Shown piece by piece: positions 9,868 to 18,789 of a DNA stretch of 64,000 nt. Position 1 is the stretch's first letter, and each line of letters opens with the position of its first letter. The position numbers and the translations under genes were made by a program. The DNA is from Bacillus cereus group sp. RP43 (GTDB lineage: Bacteria > Bacillota > Bacilli > Bacillales > Bacillaceae_G): positions 3,844,001 to 3,908,000 of the forward strand of contig NZ_JARVHQ010000001.1 of the NCBI RefSeq assembly GCF_040459645.1, written 5' to 3'. The notes beneath the pieces are model-generated. The model did no database searches and was not told the origin of the DNA. It saw nothing but the letters and a program-made list of their open reading frames with translations.

Positions 9868-11995
9868 AGGAATAAGAGATGATATCAGCCGCTATCCCTT
9901 TTTCACTAACAATTTTTTGATATTTACGACTCACTGAAGATTGGCTGATTCCAAGAGCTTTTGCAGCCTTAGTCGTTGTTTTGTACTGCTTCATTGCAAG
10001 TAAAATCAATTGTTCTTCTACAGAATGTAGTGCTTCTTGTAATGGTAATACTCTTGTAATAACTGGTTTTGATTTTTTAAAGTCATAACGAGGTGTTAAA
10101 AATTTACTAACAAACTCCGCTTCAATTACTGGATCGTCTGCTGATACTACTAAACGTTCAATCATATTTTGTAATTCACGTACATTTCCTGGCCATGAGT
10201 AAAACTCTAGTAAGCTAAGTGCATCTGGAGTTAAATGATAATTTCTATTATATTTTTCATTTAACTGTTGCAAGAAATGAAAGGCAAGTACCGGAACATC
10301 TTCCATTCGCTCTCGTAGAGGAGGAACCCGCAACGGAATTACATTTAAGCGATAAAATAAATCTTCACGGAATGTTCCAGATTCCACCATCTTTTCAAGA
10401 CTCTTATTTGTAGCGGCAATAATTTGTACATTTATTTTCGTAGGTATTGTACTTCCAATAGGAATTACTTCTTGTTCCTGCAGGACTCTAAGCAATTTCA
10501 CTTGCAAATGTAAAGGCATTTCTCCAATTTCATCTAAAAATAAAATACCTTGATCAGCCTGCTTAAAATATCCTTCTTTCCCATTTTTATCGGCTCCTGT
10601 AAAAGCACCTTTCGTATAACCAAATAATTCACTTTCTAACAAAGTCTCTGGAATTGCACCACAATTTAATTTTAAAAATGGCTTTGAAGATCGGTTTCCA
10701 AGTTGATGAATTGCCTGAGCAATTACTTCTTTTCCCACGCCAGATTCTCCAGAAATAAGAACATTGGAAGAAAAATCTGCTATTTTTTTAGCTTGGTTAA
10801 TAATTTGCTCCATTTTCGGACTACAGTAAATAAGCTTCTTAAGAAAACGATCTTTATTTTTAAAATCATCTAACTCCTTCTTATATTGCTCTGATATCTT
10901 CTTTATTTCATGTAATTCCGTCTTCAACCTTGTTGCTTCGGTAATATCCCTTGAGGCAATAATAATACGATGAAGCTCTCCATTTTCATTAAATACAGGG
11001 TTTCCAACTGCTAATATTTTTCTTCCGCTCTTTGTTTCTTGTACAACTGATACCTTTTTTTGTTTTTCCAACACTAATCGCGTAACAGATGGACTAAATA
11101 ATCCTTTCTTTTCTAGGTCTAAAAGATTTTTTCCTAACAGGTCTTTCAAATTACTCCCCCAAAAATCATTGATAACCGTTTCACTATAACGAATTAATTC
11201 CCCTTTATGATTAACAACTAATATTTCATCATAAATACTAGACAAGATTGCATGTAAATCTTTATTTAAATCCTTTATATATTCAATTTCCATCGCCATG
11301 TCCTCGACCATCGGCAAATCTTGTACAATTATAACCATTCCTTCAATACTTTGATCAAAGTTTGGAATCGGACTATAGTCAACTAATACACCCATCTCAT
11401 TTGTGATTTGTAATTGATTCAAGATCGTTTTTCCCGTTGTAAATACGTTATTAATGTGCTCTTCATTAAAAATCAGTTCTGCTGGTACATTCATAACTTT
11501 TTCAGGAGTCGATTTAATCATCTTCAAACCAGACTCATTGCAATTTACAATTTTCTTTTCACGATTTACTACAAAAATCCCCATTGGAATAGACGTTAAA
11601 ATAATTTTCAATATATCAACACTCTGATTTTCTTGTTTAAATAGTTCTGCAAAAACATCCTCTCTTCTTATATATCCTGTTAGCTCATCCATTTCATTTT
11701 TTACTATCGCAATCGGCGCTCCAATAATTTGAAAAAGAGCTGTTAAAGAAATATCTTTACTAAGATGACATATTGTATCTAATGAAACAGCATTTGAAAG
11801 CAGTACCTTAGAAGTTAATCCCTTACTATTTGATAGCAGATCCTTCACATGAACGTATGCAAATAATTTCTCCTCTCTTTTTAAAAATAGAAAAGATTCT
11901 TTTATATTTTTAACATCTATATTCCATTCCTTTTCAGATTGATCGATAGGTAGAGAAACAATGGGTCTAATTTTTTTATGAGCAATGGAAAACAT
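9866..11995 (-). CDS. Sigma-54-dependent transcriptional activator with PAS domains
   Basis: A 709-residue enhancer-binding protein. Residues about 1-125 look like a CBS-type pair, followed by PAS domains at about 130-235 and 245-355, a short coiled coil, then the AAA+ domain: Walker A GESGVGKE, the sigma-54 contact loop GAFTGA, and Walker B ILFLDEIGEM. A C-terminal Fis-like HTH ends the protein (TKAAKALGISQSSVSRKYQK). The CBS-PAS-AAA layout resembles PrdR-type regulators. Three sigma-54 promoters flank the gene, so it is the likely activator of the whole amine cluster. Its signal is unknown. Confidence 0.93.
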   Translation of the reverse strand: MFSIAHKKIRPIVSLPIDQSEKEWNIDVKNIKESFLFLKREEKLFAYVHVKDLLSNSKGLTSKVLLSNAVSLDTICHLSKDISLTALFQIIGAPIAIVKNEMDELTGYIRREDVFAELFKQENQSVDILKIILTSIPMGIFVVNREKKIVNCNESGLKMIKSTPEKVMNVPAELIFNEEHINNVFTTGKTILNQLQITNEMGVLVDYSPIPNFDQSIEGMVIIVQDLPMVEDMAMEIEYIKDLNKDLHAILSSIYDEILVVNHKGELIRYSETVINDFWGSNLKDLLGKNLLDLEKKGLFSPSVTRLVLEKQKKVSVVQETKSGRKILAVGNPVFNENGELHRIIIASRDITEATRLKTELHEIKKISEQYKKELDDFKNKDRFLKKLIYCSPKMEQIINQAKKIADFSSNVLISGESGVGKEVIAQAIHQLGNRSSKPFLKLNCGAIPETLLESELFGYTKGAFTGADKNGKEGYFKQADQGILFLDEIGEMPLHLQVKLLRVLQEQEVIPIGSTIPTKINVQIIAATNKSLEKMVESGTFREDLFYRLNVIPLRVPPLRERMEDVPVLAFHFLQQLNEKYNRNYHLTPDALSLLEFYSWPGNVRELQNMIERLVVSADDPVIEAEFVSKFLTPRYDFKKSKPVITRVLPLQEALHSVEEQLILLAMKQYKTTTKAAKALGISQSSVSRKYQKIVSEKGIAADIISYS

Positions 11996-12093
11996 GCTGC
12001 TATTCCTCCTTTGAACTATTTAATTTGTATTGTAACATTAAAAACAGATTTTTTTAATTAATCTGAAAATAAAACGTTTTTTCCTTTACTTAA

Positions 12094-12128
12094 TAAAAAA
12101 AAGGAAGATGAACGCCTCCATCTTCCTC
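12094..12128 (-). terminator. Terminator after the small lipoyl-like gene
   Basis: AGGAAGATG pairs with CATCTTCCT, followed on the minus strand by a run of eight T. It separates the two-gene small-protein unit from the activator gene. Confidence 0.8.
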
Positions 12129-12140
12129 ATTGTTCTATCT

Positions 12141-12395
12141 TTAATCACTACCACTAACGAAAAGATCTTCTTGAATATAAGCTAATACCATACCTGGAAT
12201 TACTTTATCTCCTGCCTCTACTTCTAAAGATTGAACTTCTCCACTACATCCCATCTTAATTACTTCCAGTTTACCATTCATATCTTTAATAGAGAATAAT
12301 GGCTCCCATTCATAAATTCGTGAATCCTTATTAATAGACACTTTTTCAATTATTCCATAACACGGACTCGTAATAATATCATAATACACAATCAA
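12141..12395 (-). CDS. Biotinyl/lipoyl-like small protein without the modified lysine
   Basis: The 84-residue protein reads like a single hammerhead domain of biotin/lipoyl carriers: ITSPCYGIIEKVSI at the start, EPLFSIK in the middle, and CSGEVQSLEVEAGDKVIPGMVLAYI at the end, a good match to the second half of BCCP. At the beta-turn where carriers have MKM, the sequence is KDMNGKLE, so the modified Lys appears to be absent. It is the second gene of a unit driven by sigma-54 promoter P2. Function unknown; an adaptor or non-modified carrier is possible. Confidence 0.6.
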   Translation of the reverse strand: MIVYYDIITSPCYGIIEKVSINKDSRIYEWEPLFSIKDMNGKLEVIKMGCSGEVQSLEVEAGDKVIPGMVLAYIQEDLFVSGSD

Positions 12396-12416
12396 TCATC
12401 CCTTTCTCTTATTCTA

Positions 12417-12707
12417 TTAATATTGTTCTTCTAACCTTTGTGACTGAAGAATCATATAGAAAAAGCTTTGAAGCTCTTCTATATCTTCTACCTCAATTCC
12501 TAGCCTTGGTGCCCAATATTGTTCCTCTCCAATATCTTCTTGACTTAATAAAACCATTCTCCCATTTTGAATTGAGGTAACCATTGCTTTTCCAAGAAAC
12601 TGTTGCGAATACGTAACAGCTATATCGTAACGATGACTATTCGATAAAATGCAATAATAGCCGATTTGTTGTCTCTCCACTTCTTCTAATAAAATATCCA
12701 GTTTCAT
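12417..12707 (-). CDS. Small protein, SAV0927/DUF3055-like
   Basis: The 96-residue protein contains RYDIAVTYSQQFLGKAMV and IQNGRMVLLSQED, a pattern I associate with the SAV0927 (DUF3055) family of small Firmicute proteins of unknown function. That assignment is from memory and moderate. It has no signal peptide or membrane segment and an acidic C-terminus. It is the first gene behind sigma-54 promoter P2 and is followed after 21 bp by the lipoyl-like gene. Confidence 0.6.
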   Translation of the reverse strand: MKLDILLEEVERQQIGYYCILSNSHRYDIAVTYSQQFLGKAMVTSIQNGRMVLLSQEDIGEEQYWAPRLGIEVEDIEELQSFFYMILQSQRLEEQY

Positions 12708-12871
12708 TTAAGCCCTCCTTTAGGTTAAAAATGCAACTAGCATATTAGACGTGCTATTCCTACAACTTTGCAACCACCTTCAATGAAATGATTTTCAAGT
12801 TCAACTGTATTATGTTTTCTGCTTGGATTACGACAATAACACCCCGCTTTTATATTTTTACTAATTGTACA

Positions 12872-12889
12872 AAGCAATAATTGTGCCAA
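12872..12889 (-). promoter_or_regulatory. Sigma-54 promoter P2 (small-protein pair)
   Basis: On the minus strand TTTGGCACAATTATTGCT has TGGCAC and TTGC with GG and GC 10 bases apart, the best consensus match of the three in this cluster. It lies 165 bp upstream of the 96-residue protein gene, leaving a long leader. Confidence 0.85.
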
Positions 12890-12968
12890 ATGAAAATACC
12901 ATATTGACCATCATTTATCAGCCATCCTCTCTAGACTTGCCCCTCTTTCTTATGAATCGTTGAATGAA

Positions 12969-12986
12969 TTATGCAATACTGCATTG
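12969..12986 (-). promoter_or_regulatory. Putative enhancer (UAS2) upstream of P2
   Basis: TTATGCAATACTGCATTG contains ATGCA/TGCAT as a perfect inverted repeat around four bases, 80-97 bp upstream of P2. It shares TTATGCA-N5-GCAT with UAS1. Confidence 0.5.
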
Positions 12987-13002
12987 GTTACATGATCTTC
13001 AA

Positions 13003-13040
13003 AGCAAAAGACATCGGATCCATTCCCGATGTCTTTTGCT
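13003..13040. terminator. Long hairpin after the APC permease gene
   Basis: A 15-bp perfect stem (AGCAAAAGACATCGG with its complement) lies just after the permease stop codon. T runs are weak on the minus strand, so it may act as an RNA-stabilising hairpin instead of a strict terminator. Confidence 0.6.
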
Positions 13041-13043
13041 CTT

Positions 13044-14393
13044 TTATATTTCCTGTACTTCTTCAAAATGCATTTGCGGAGGAGCTGAACGAAACATGTT
13101 CGTAATATATAGGAGGTACCCAATTCCGATAGCAGCCCAGCCAAGTCCCAAAATAAGTGAATGGATATTGAGGTTAAACCATAGTACCGCTACAGTAGCA
13201 GCACCCAAAATAGGCATAACTAGATAATTTAAGAAATCTTTTATCGTTTTATATTTTTTTTGTTTGATTATATAGTAAGAAATTACAGACAAATTAACAA
13301 ATGTAAATGCAATCAGTGCTCCAAAGTTAATAAGAGATGCTGCTGTTTCTAAATCAATGAATATAGCGAAGAGCGAAATAATTCCTACAAAAATAATATT
13401 ATATACTGGAGTTCGCCAGCGAGGATGAATGTACCCGAATATTTTTTTCGGAATTACATTATCTCGCCCCATTACGTATAATAACCTGGATACACTTGTA
13501 TGAGAAGCTAAACCAGACGCAAGTGTCCCCATAAGGGTTCCTACTAAAAAGAAAGCTTGAAATAATTTCCCACCAACATATAGCGCAATTTCTGGAGATG
13601 CTGATTCTTGATTTTTAAATACAGATGTATCTGGAAAAATAGATTGTGTAAAATACGTTGTAGTAATGAATAAAACTCCGCCGATTAAAGCAGTAAGAAA
13701 AATAGCTCGAGGAATTGTTTTCTTGGCGTTTGGTGTCTCTTCTGAAAATGTAGTTACTGCATCAAAACCTAAAAATGAGAAACAAAGAATTGTTGCACCT
13801 GCAACTAACGGTGATATTTGTATATCTGATTGAAAAAACGGCTGAATGGAAAAAACTTCTCCTGTTCCCTCTCCCGCTAATAAGCCTTTTATAACTAGAA
13901 AAACAAATACGGCCATTACTAACACTTGAAATATTACTAAGAACGTATTGAAATTAGCAGTAACATTTACGCTAATCATATTTATTAATGTAACAAGGAG
14001 AACAAAGCCAATGACCCATACCCAACTAGGAACACTTGGGAAAAATGCTGACATATAAATTCTCGTTAATAGTGCGTTCACCATTGGTAGAAACAAATAA
14101 TCCAATAACGCGGACCATCCAACAAGAAACCCAAGCCTTGCACTAATTGTCTTCTGTGTATACGTATAAGCAGATCCTGCGGTAGGAAAAGCCTTTACCA
14201 TTTTGCCGTAGCTTGCAGCGGTAAACAACATCCCCGCTAATGCAATAAGATAAGCTCCTGGAACATGACCACCCGTTTTTTCAGAAACGATTCCAAATGT
14301 ATCAAACCCAACCATCGGTGTCATATACCCGACCCCTAGCATAACAATTGACCAAAGCCCTAATGAACGTTTTAAACCAACTACTTTCCCCAC
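13044..14393 (-). CDS. APC-family amino acid/amine permease
   Basis: A 449-residue, 12-segment APC superfamily transporter. The first segment holds the conserved GVGYMTPM stretch corresponding to the substrate-binding helix, and [16 protein letters not shown] in segment 6 carries the other half of the binding site. It is closest in feel to YfnA/PuuP-like putrescine or amino acid importers. Its own sigma-54 promoter (P3) and neighbourhood suggest it imports the amine degraded by the aminotransferase and dehydrogenase. Substrate is inferred. Confidence 0.87.
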   Translation of the reverse strand: MGKVVGLKRSLGLWSIVMLGVGYMTPMVGFDTFGIVSEKTGGHVPGAYLIALAGMLFTAASYGKMVKAFPTAGSAYTYTQKTISARLGFLVGWSALLDYLFLPMVNALLTRIYMSAFFPSVPSWVWVIGFVLLVTLINMISVNVTANFNTFLVIFQVLVMAVFVFLVIKGLLAGEGTGEVFSIQPFFQSDIQISPLVAGATILCFSFLGFDAVTTFSEETPNAKKTIPRAIFLTALIGGVLFITTTYFTQSIFPDTSVFKNQESASPEIALYVGGKLFQAFFLVGTLMGTLASGLASHTSVSRLLYVMGRDNVIPKKIFGYIHPRWRTPVYNIIFVGIISLFAIFIDLETAASLINFGALIAFTFVNLSVISYYIIKQKKYKTIKDFLNYLVMPILGAATVAVLWFNLNIHSLILGLGWAAIGIGYLLYITNMFRSAPPQMHFEEVQEI

Positions 14394-14518
14394 CTATCAT
14401 TCCTCCTACTTTCTCTATCTAATTTCCATTTAAAAATCGACAGTTAAAAGGAAGCGTTTTCAAACAACTGTATATCACACCGAGTATTACCTCCCTTTTC
14501 GCTACTTTTTAAATATTC

Positions 14519-14536
14519 ATGCAATTTTTAAGCCAA
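14519..14536 (-). promoter_or_regulatory. Sigma-54 promoter P3 (APC permease)
   Basis: On the minus strand TTTGGCTTAAAAATTGCA has GG and GC 10 bases apart and TTGCA at -12. It lies 126 bp before the permease start. Confidence 0.8.
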
Positions 14537-14609
14537 AATTTCTAGAGTTTAAAAATTCAGTATTAAAAAGAACGTATAGGTGAAATTGGGCCTCATTTCT
14601 TCTCATTTT

Positions 14610-14627
14610 TTATTCATTTTGACATAA
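14610..14627. promoter_or_regulatory. Putative enhancer (UAS3) upstream of P3
   Basis: TTATTCATTTTGACATAA matches UAS1 at 14 of 18 positions and lies 74-91 bp upstream of P3. The symmetry is weaker than in UAS1 and UAS2. Otherwise the 14394-14770 gap shows no gene. Confidence 0.35.
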
Positions 14628-14770
14628 GTTATTCAATCTCTCATACGACTAAATATGAAAATAAAACCTTAATCCGTGTTTTTTCTTGATTACCACTTCC
14701 TTACAAATTGGGCTTTTACAAGATTAAAATATTTCCATGAAATAATAACATTATGTAAACCATTCATAGC

Positions 14771-14804
14771 AAAAAAGCTGTCTTTTCTATAAAGACAGCT
14801 TTTT
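14771..14804 (-). terminator. Terminator of the nrdIEF operon
   Basis: AAAAAAGCTGTCTTT pairs with AAAGACAGCTTTTT, 13 bp after the nrdF stop. Confidence 0.85.
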
Positions 14805-14817
14805 CTATAACACTATA

Positions 14818-15786
14818 TTAAAAATTGAATACGAAGTCATCGTCTGCTAACTTTTCAACATTCGTTGCTTTTACGTAACCATTCCCTTTTACAGAGAAGA
14901 AGTCATGGTTTTTCGTATCTGTACGTAAACCATTTAAAACGATTGGGTTAATTTCTTCTTCCTCAAACTTCGGCTCAAGTCCTAAGTTCATAAGTCCTTT
15001 ATTCGCATTGTAACGGACGAAACGATTTACATCCTCTACAAGACCGATAGAAGTGTAAATTTCTTCTGTATATGCCAATTCAATTTCATACAGTTCCATT
15101 AATAACTCTTGCGTTTCCGCTTGTACTTCTTGTTGCTCTTCTGCAGACAGTTCTGTGAAGATTTGTTGTGCTAAAATACCAACGAATACGCCGTGAATTG
15201 ACTCGTCACGAATTATTAAGTTAATAATCTCACCACTTGCCGTCAATTTGCCTTGACCTGCTAAGTAAAGTGGATAGAAGAACCCACTATAGAATAAGTA
15301 ACTTTCTAAGAACACACTTGCTACCATTGCCATGTATAACTCTTTTTTCGTTACTTCAGGCTTTAATAAACGACGATAGTAACTAGTAACAATACCAGCT
15401 TTTTTCTCAAGTAATGGATGGTTATCTACCCATTCAAAAATATCATCAATTTCTTCTTCAGTAGCTAATGTTGTGAAAATATGACTGTAACTCTTCGCAT
15501 GTACTTCTTCCATAGCGCCCATGAAAGCTAATACACTTTTCGCTTGTAAATTTTCAAGATGAACAAGTACAAGTGGCATCCCTTCGCCGCCTTGTTTCGT
15601 ATCTAAAAGTGTTAAACCACCTAATACACGCTTATAAGCAATTTGCTCTTCTTTTGATAATTGTGCCCAAGTATTTTTGTCAGAAGACACTGCGATTTCT
15701 TCTTCTGTCCAAAACTGAGCGATGTTTTGCTTCCAAAACATTAAACTAAAATCATCTTCTTTTTTGTTCCAGTTTACCGCACGCAT
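14818..15786 (-). CDS. nrdF: Class Ib ribonucleotide reductase, small (radical-generating) subunit
   Basis: A 322-residue ferritin-like protein carrying the di-metal centre and tyrosyl radical that feed NrdE. Metal ligands can be placed in LLDTKQGGEG (Asp), MEEVHAKSY (Glu and His) and RDESIHGVF (Glu and His). The C-terminal tail ends DDDFVFNF, the segment that docks into NrdE. It follows nrdE after 94 bp that hold a strong hairpin. With NrdI as activating flavodoxin, the cofactor is probably dimanganese or diiron. Confidence 0.95.
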   Translation of the reverse strand: MRAVNWNKKEDDFSLMFWKQNIAQFWTEEEIAVSSDKNTWAQLSKEEQIAYKRVLGGLTLLDTKQGGEGMPLVLVHLENLQAKSVLAFMGAMEEVHAKSYSHIFTTLATEEEIDDIFEWVDNHPLLEKKAGIVTSYYRRLLKPEVTKKELYMAMVASVFLESYLFYSGFFYPLYLAGQGKLTASGEIINLIIRDESIHGVFVGILAQQIFTELSAEEQQEVQAETQELLMELYEIELAYTEEIYTSIGLVEDVNRFVRYNANKGLMNLGLEPKFEEEEINPIVLNGLRTDTKNHDFFSVKGNGYVKATNVEKLADDDFVFNF

Positions 15787-15832
15787 TAAATCGCCCCTTC
15801 TCTAAATAAACATAAAAAATTGATAACTAAGC

Positions 15833-15862
15833 ATGAGCAGGGTTCAGAAAAACCCTGCTCAT
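15833..15862 (-). other. Intercistronic hairpin between nrdE and nrdF
   Basis: ATGAGCAGGGTT pairs with AACCCTGCTCAT around a six-base loop. No T run follows on the minus strand, so it is more likely an mRNA stability or processing element than a terminator. Confidence 0.55.
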
Positions 15863-15880
15863 AATGTCTCACTTTTTATA

Positions 15881-18341
15881 TTAAACGGTACAAGCCACGC
15901 ACTCTTCCACGCTTAATTTACGTGTTCTCGTATAATAAAGACTCTTCAAGCCTTTTTTATGTGCATAAATGTAGTAACGTGCTAACTCACGTGTTGAAAT
16001 ATCACTATTAACATAAAGAATTGTACTAATTCCTTGGTCAATATGTTCTTGAACTTCTGCGATTAAATCAATTAATTTAAACTGATTCATATCATAAGAA
16101 GATTTATAGTACCAGAACGTATCTTTTGATAGATACGGCATTGGATAATATGTTGTCGCATTCGCATACGTTCTTGATTCAATTTGACTTACGATCGGCA
16201 TTACGCTTGAAGTTGCATTTTGAACGTAACTGATCGATTGTGTCGGAGCGATTGCAAGACGATATGAGTTGTATAAACCATTCTTCTGTACTTGCTCTTT
16301 TAAACTTGTCCAATCTTCTTTTGTTGGAATATGAATTCCTTCAAATAATTGCTGAACTTTTTCAGTTACTGGGCTGTAATCTGTCGTTTCATACTTTTCA
16401 AAGTATGTGCCGTTTGCATAATCAGACTTATCGAAGTCTTTAAATGTCTCGCCTTTTTCTTTAGCGATTTCCATACTTTTCTCAATCGAGTAGTAATTTA
16501 ACATCATAAAGAATGTACGAGCGAATTCTTTCGCTTCTGCACTTTCATAACCGATTTTATTTTTTGCTAAATATCCGTGTAAGTTCATTGCTCCAAGTCC
16601 AACTGAATGAAGCTCATCATTTGCTTTTTTAACAGTTGGGGCATTCGGAATGATCGTCATATCAGAAACAGCTGTTAAAGCTTCCATTCCCGCATGAACT
16701 GCTTCACGAATTTCTTTATTTTCCATTACGTTTACGATATTTAACGATCCTAAGTTACAGTTAATATCACGACGGATAATGTCTTCTGTACCGTAATCAT
16801 TTATTTCAGAAGTTTCTTGAAGCTGGAAGATTTCTGTCTCGAATGTTCAACCGAGTTCGCTACTCCTCAGTCCGTTGCTCATGCAACTGCTGTATGTCAC
16901 CATACAGGACAGACTATATCATCACCTACAGCATTACCTGGTTAGGTGCTCCGCTTTTCGAACGCCAATCGCTTGCGCTCTACTCCCATAAGGGATAGTC
17001 GTTAGGCTTTTACTTATCTTAATCTTTCAGAAAGTCTCTTATTACTTTATGTTGTCCGATAACTCTGCTATACAAAATAATAAGATACATTCTGAACTTT
17101 TCTATTTTCATTCTAAGATAAGATTTAGCACGGTAGGTTACCTCAAACTTGAGGCTTTCCCCGTTTAACGGAGTTTTCGACTAGCATTTCTACTAGAAGG
17201 TGCTACATATTTAACACAAGTTCGACATCTTCACAGTTCCAATATCCTTCAGTGGATGCTGGTTATTTGCATTTGATTTAAACATTAAGTATGGGTAACC
17301 AGACTCAAGCTGAATCATTGCAATTTTAATAAGCATATCACGTGCACTAATATCTAGCGGCTTCTTCTTCACTTTCGGATTGCTCATTAATTCATCGTAC
17401 ATTTCGTCAATGTCAATATCATCTAAATGCTTGCCATATTCTTTAAACACCGTATAAGGCGCGAAAACATGGAAAGGTTCGTTTTTCTCAGCAAGCTCAA
17501 AGAACTTACTTGGAACGATAATTCCGATTGATAGAGACTGAATACGGCTCTTCTCGTCGGCATTTATTTTTTTTGTATCAAGGAATTCAATAATATCCCA
17601 ATGGAAGATGTTTAAGTATACTGCGCCGGCACCTTTTCGTTGGCCAAGTTGATTCGCATATGAAAACGAATCTTCAAGCAATTTCATAACAGGTACTACA
17701 CCACTTGCAGCGTTATCAATACCTTTAATTTGCTCACCACGTGCGCGTAGCTTAGATAAGTTTAAAGCTACTCCCCCGCCAATTTTTGATAATTGCATTG
17801 CAGTATTAATGTTAAAGCCGATTGAATTTAAGCTATCGTCCATCTCTAACAAGAAACAAGACACCATTTCTCCTCTTCTGCTTCTTCCCGCATTTAAAAA
17901 GGTTGGTGTCGCCGGTTGGTAGTTTTGTTTTACAATCATGCTTGCGAATTGTTTTGCCTTCGCAACATCACCGCGTCCTAAGTATAATGACACAATTGCT
18001 ACACGATCTTCATAGCTTTCTAAGTATTGTTTTTGATCATTCGTTTTTAACGCATAATCTTTGTAGAACTTAGACGCTGCCATATAAGATTGGAATTCGA
18101 AGTTTTCACCATAAGCGATGTTATATACTTCTTCTACTTCCTCCAAGCTATACTCGTCCAGAACATTGTAATAGTAATCATGTTCTTTCATATACTCCAT
18201 TCGCTCTGCCACGCTATTAAAAGGAACGGTATTCTCTCTAGCTTCTTCCATAAAGACTTCTAATGCCTCTTTATCTTTATGAAGCTGATAAAAACCGTCC
18301 TGCATTTGCGTGATTTCATTATTCAGTTCAATGTGTCGCAA
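15881..18341 (-). CDS. nrdE: Class Ib ribonucleotide reductase, large subunit, split by a group I intron
   Basis: The catalytic subunit is encoded by two exons, 17214-18341 and 15881-16837, which join in frame to about 694 residues, normal for NrdE. Exon 1 holds the N-terminal domain and SCFLLEMDDS with one redox Cys, and ends exactly at MSNLC, the Cys corresponding to the thiyl-radical residue. Exon 2 resumes TEIFQLQ, has CNLGSLNI with the second redox Cys, and ends in the swinging-tail motif ECVACTV. Exon 1 overlaps nrdI by 14 bp. Without splicing, translation stops at TAA directly after the radical Cys codon. Confidence 0.95.
16838..17213 (-). ncRNA. Group I intron in nrdE (376 nt, no homing endonuclease gene)
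   Basis: The intron is bounded by exon ...TTGTGT and ACAGAAATC... and ends in G (CATTCGAG), as group I introns do. The 5' splice site shows a P1 pairing of exon GUGU with intron GCAC, with the U-G wobble at the cut. Core pieces are visible: GACTAT and ATAGTC form P7, with GATATAGTCTGTCC as the S element. Extra stems follow P7, suggesting subgroup IA. No open frame over 60 codons lies inside. Removal restores a perfect NrdE frame. Confidence 0.9.
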
Positions 18342-18687
18342 TCTCCCGCACCCTTTCTTTAAAATATTCTACATCATTATTTGTTCCAGATAACTCAAAT
18401 TTTGATACAATAGGCACTTCATATTTAGTAGAAATTTTGTCAGCACTTGCACCAAACATGTCTCCCCAATTACGATTGCCACTTGCAGATACGCCTTTTA
18501 ATTTTTCATTATTGCGTTCTAAAAAGTCTAAAACACGTTCCGGTACATTGCCAAAACCTGTTGTATACGTAATAAGAATAAAGTCTTCATCTAATACTAG
18601 AGCTTCATCAATTTGAACGGCCGGCATATTTAATTTGTGAATGAAACGCTTCACGTTTCCTGTCATAGAATCATATGCAACTAACAT
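18328..18687 (-). CDS. nrdI: Flavodoxin-like NrdI, activator of NrdF
   Basis: A 119-residue flavodoxin-like protein: FMN phosphate loop DSMTGNVKRF at residues about 6-15, TYTTGFGNVP near 50, and GNRNWGDMFG near 85, all NrdI hallmarks. It supplies oxidant for assembly of the dimanganese-tyrosyl radical in NrdF. It is the first gene of nrdIEF, with the promoter and two NrdR boxes upstream. Confidence 0.95.
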   Translation of the reverse strand: MLVAYDSMTGNVKRFIHKLNMPAVQIDEALVLDEDFILITYTTGFGNVPERVLDFLERNNEKLKGVSASGNRNWGDMFGASADKISTKYEVPIVSKFELSGTNNDVEYFKERVREIATH

Positions 18688-18737
18688 TTCCGACCCTCCC
18701 TCTCCAATCTATATTCTCTGTATGTCGTTTCTTGATT

Positions 18738-18785
18738 TCTCTATATATTGTATTACGTTTCAAAATAAGACACAAGATATATGTA
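18738..18785 (-). promoter_or_regulatory. Tandem NrdR boxes over the nrdI promoter
   Basis: TCTCTATATATTGTAT (18738-18753) and ACACAAGATATATGTA (18770-18785) both resemble the NrdR consensus ACACTATATATAGTGT. They are spaced 32 bp start to start, three helical turns, as expected for cooperative NrdR binding. Confidence 0.8.
18747..18775 (-). promoter_or_regulatory. Sigma-A promoter of nrdIEF
   Basis: On the minus strand TTGTGT (18770-18775) and TACAAT (18747-18752) are 17 bases apart. The -35 lies inside one NrdR box and the -10 inside the other. Confidence 0.7.
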
Positions 18786-18789
18786 TAAA

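Noticed and set aside
12141..12395. Functional biotin carboxyl carrier protein
   Set aside because: The MKM biotinylation motif is missing from the turn, and the IKMG later in the chain aligns with the following strand. No carboxylase gene is nearby.
12950..13227. Open frames on both strands over the end of the APC permease gene
   Set aside because: They overlap the C-terminus of a clearly conserved permease and a long hairpin, have no RBS, and show low-complexity translations.
16727..17210. Apparent frameshift or two separate partial nrdE genes
   Set aside because: The gap has group I intron core elements, a terminal G and a P1 pairing. Removing 376 bases joins the exons exactly in frame to a normal-length NrdE.
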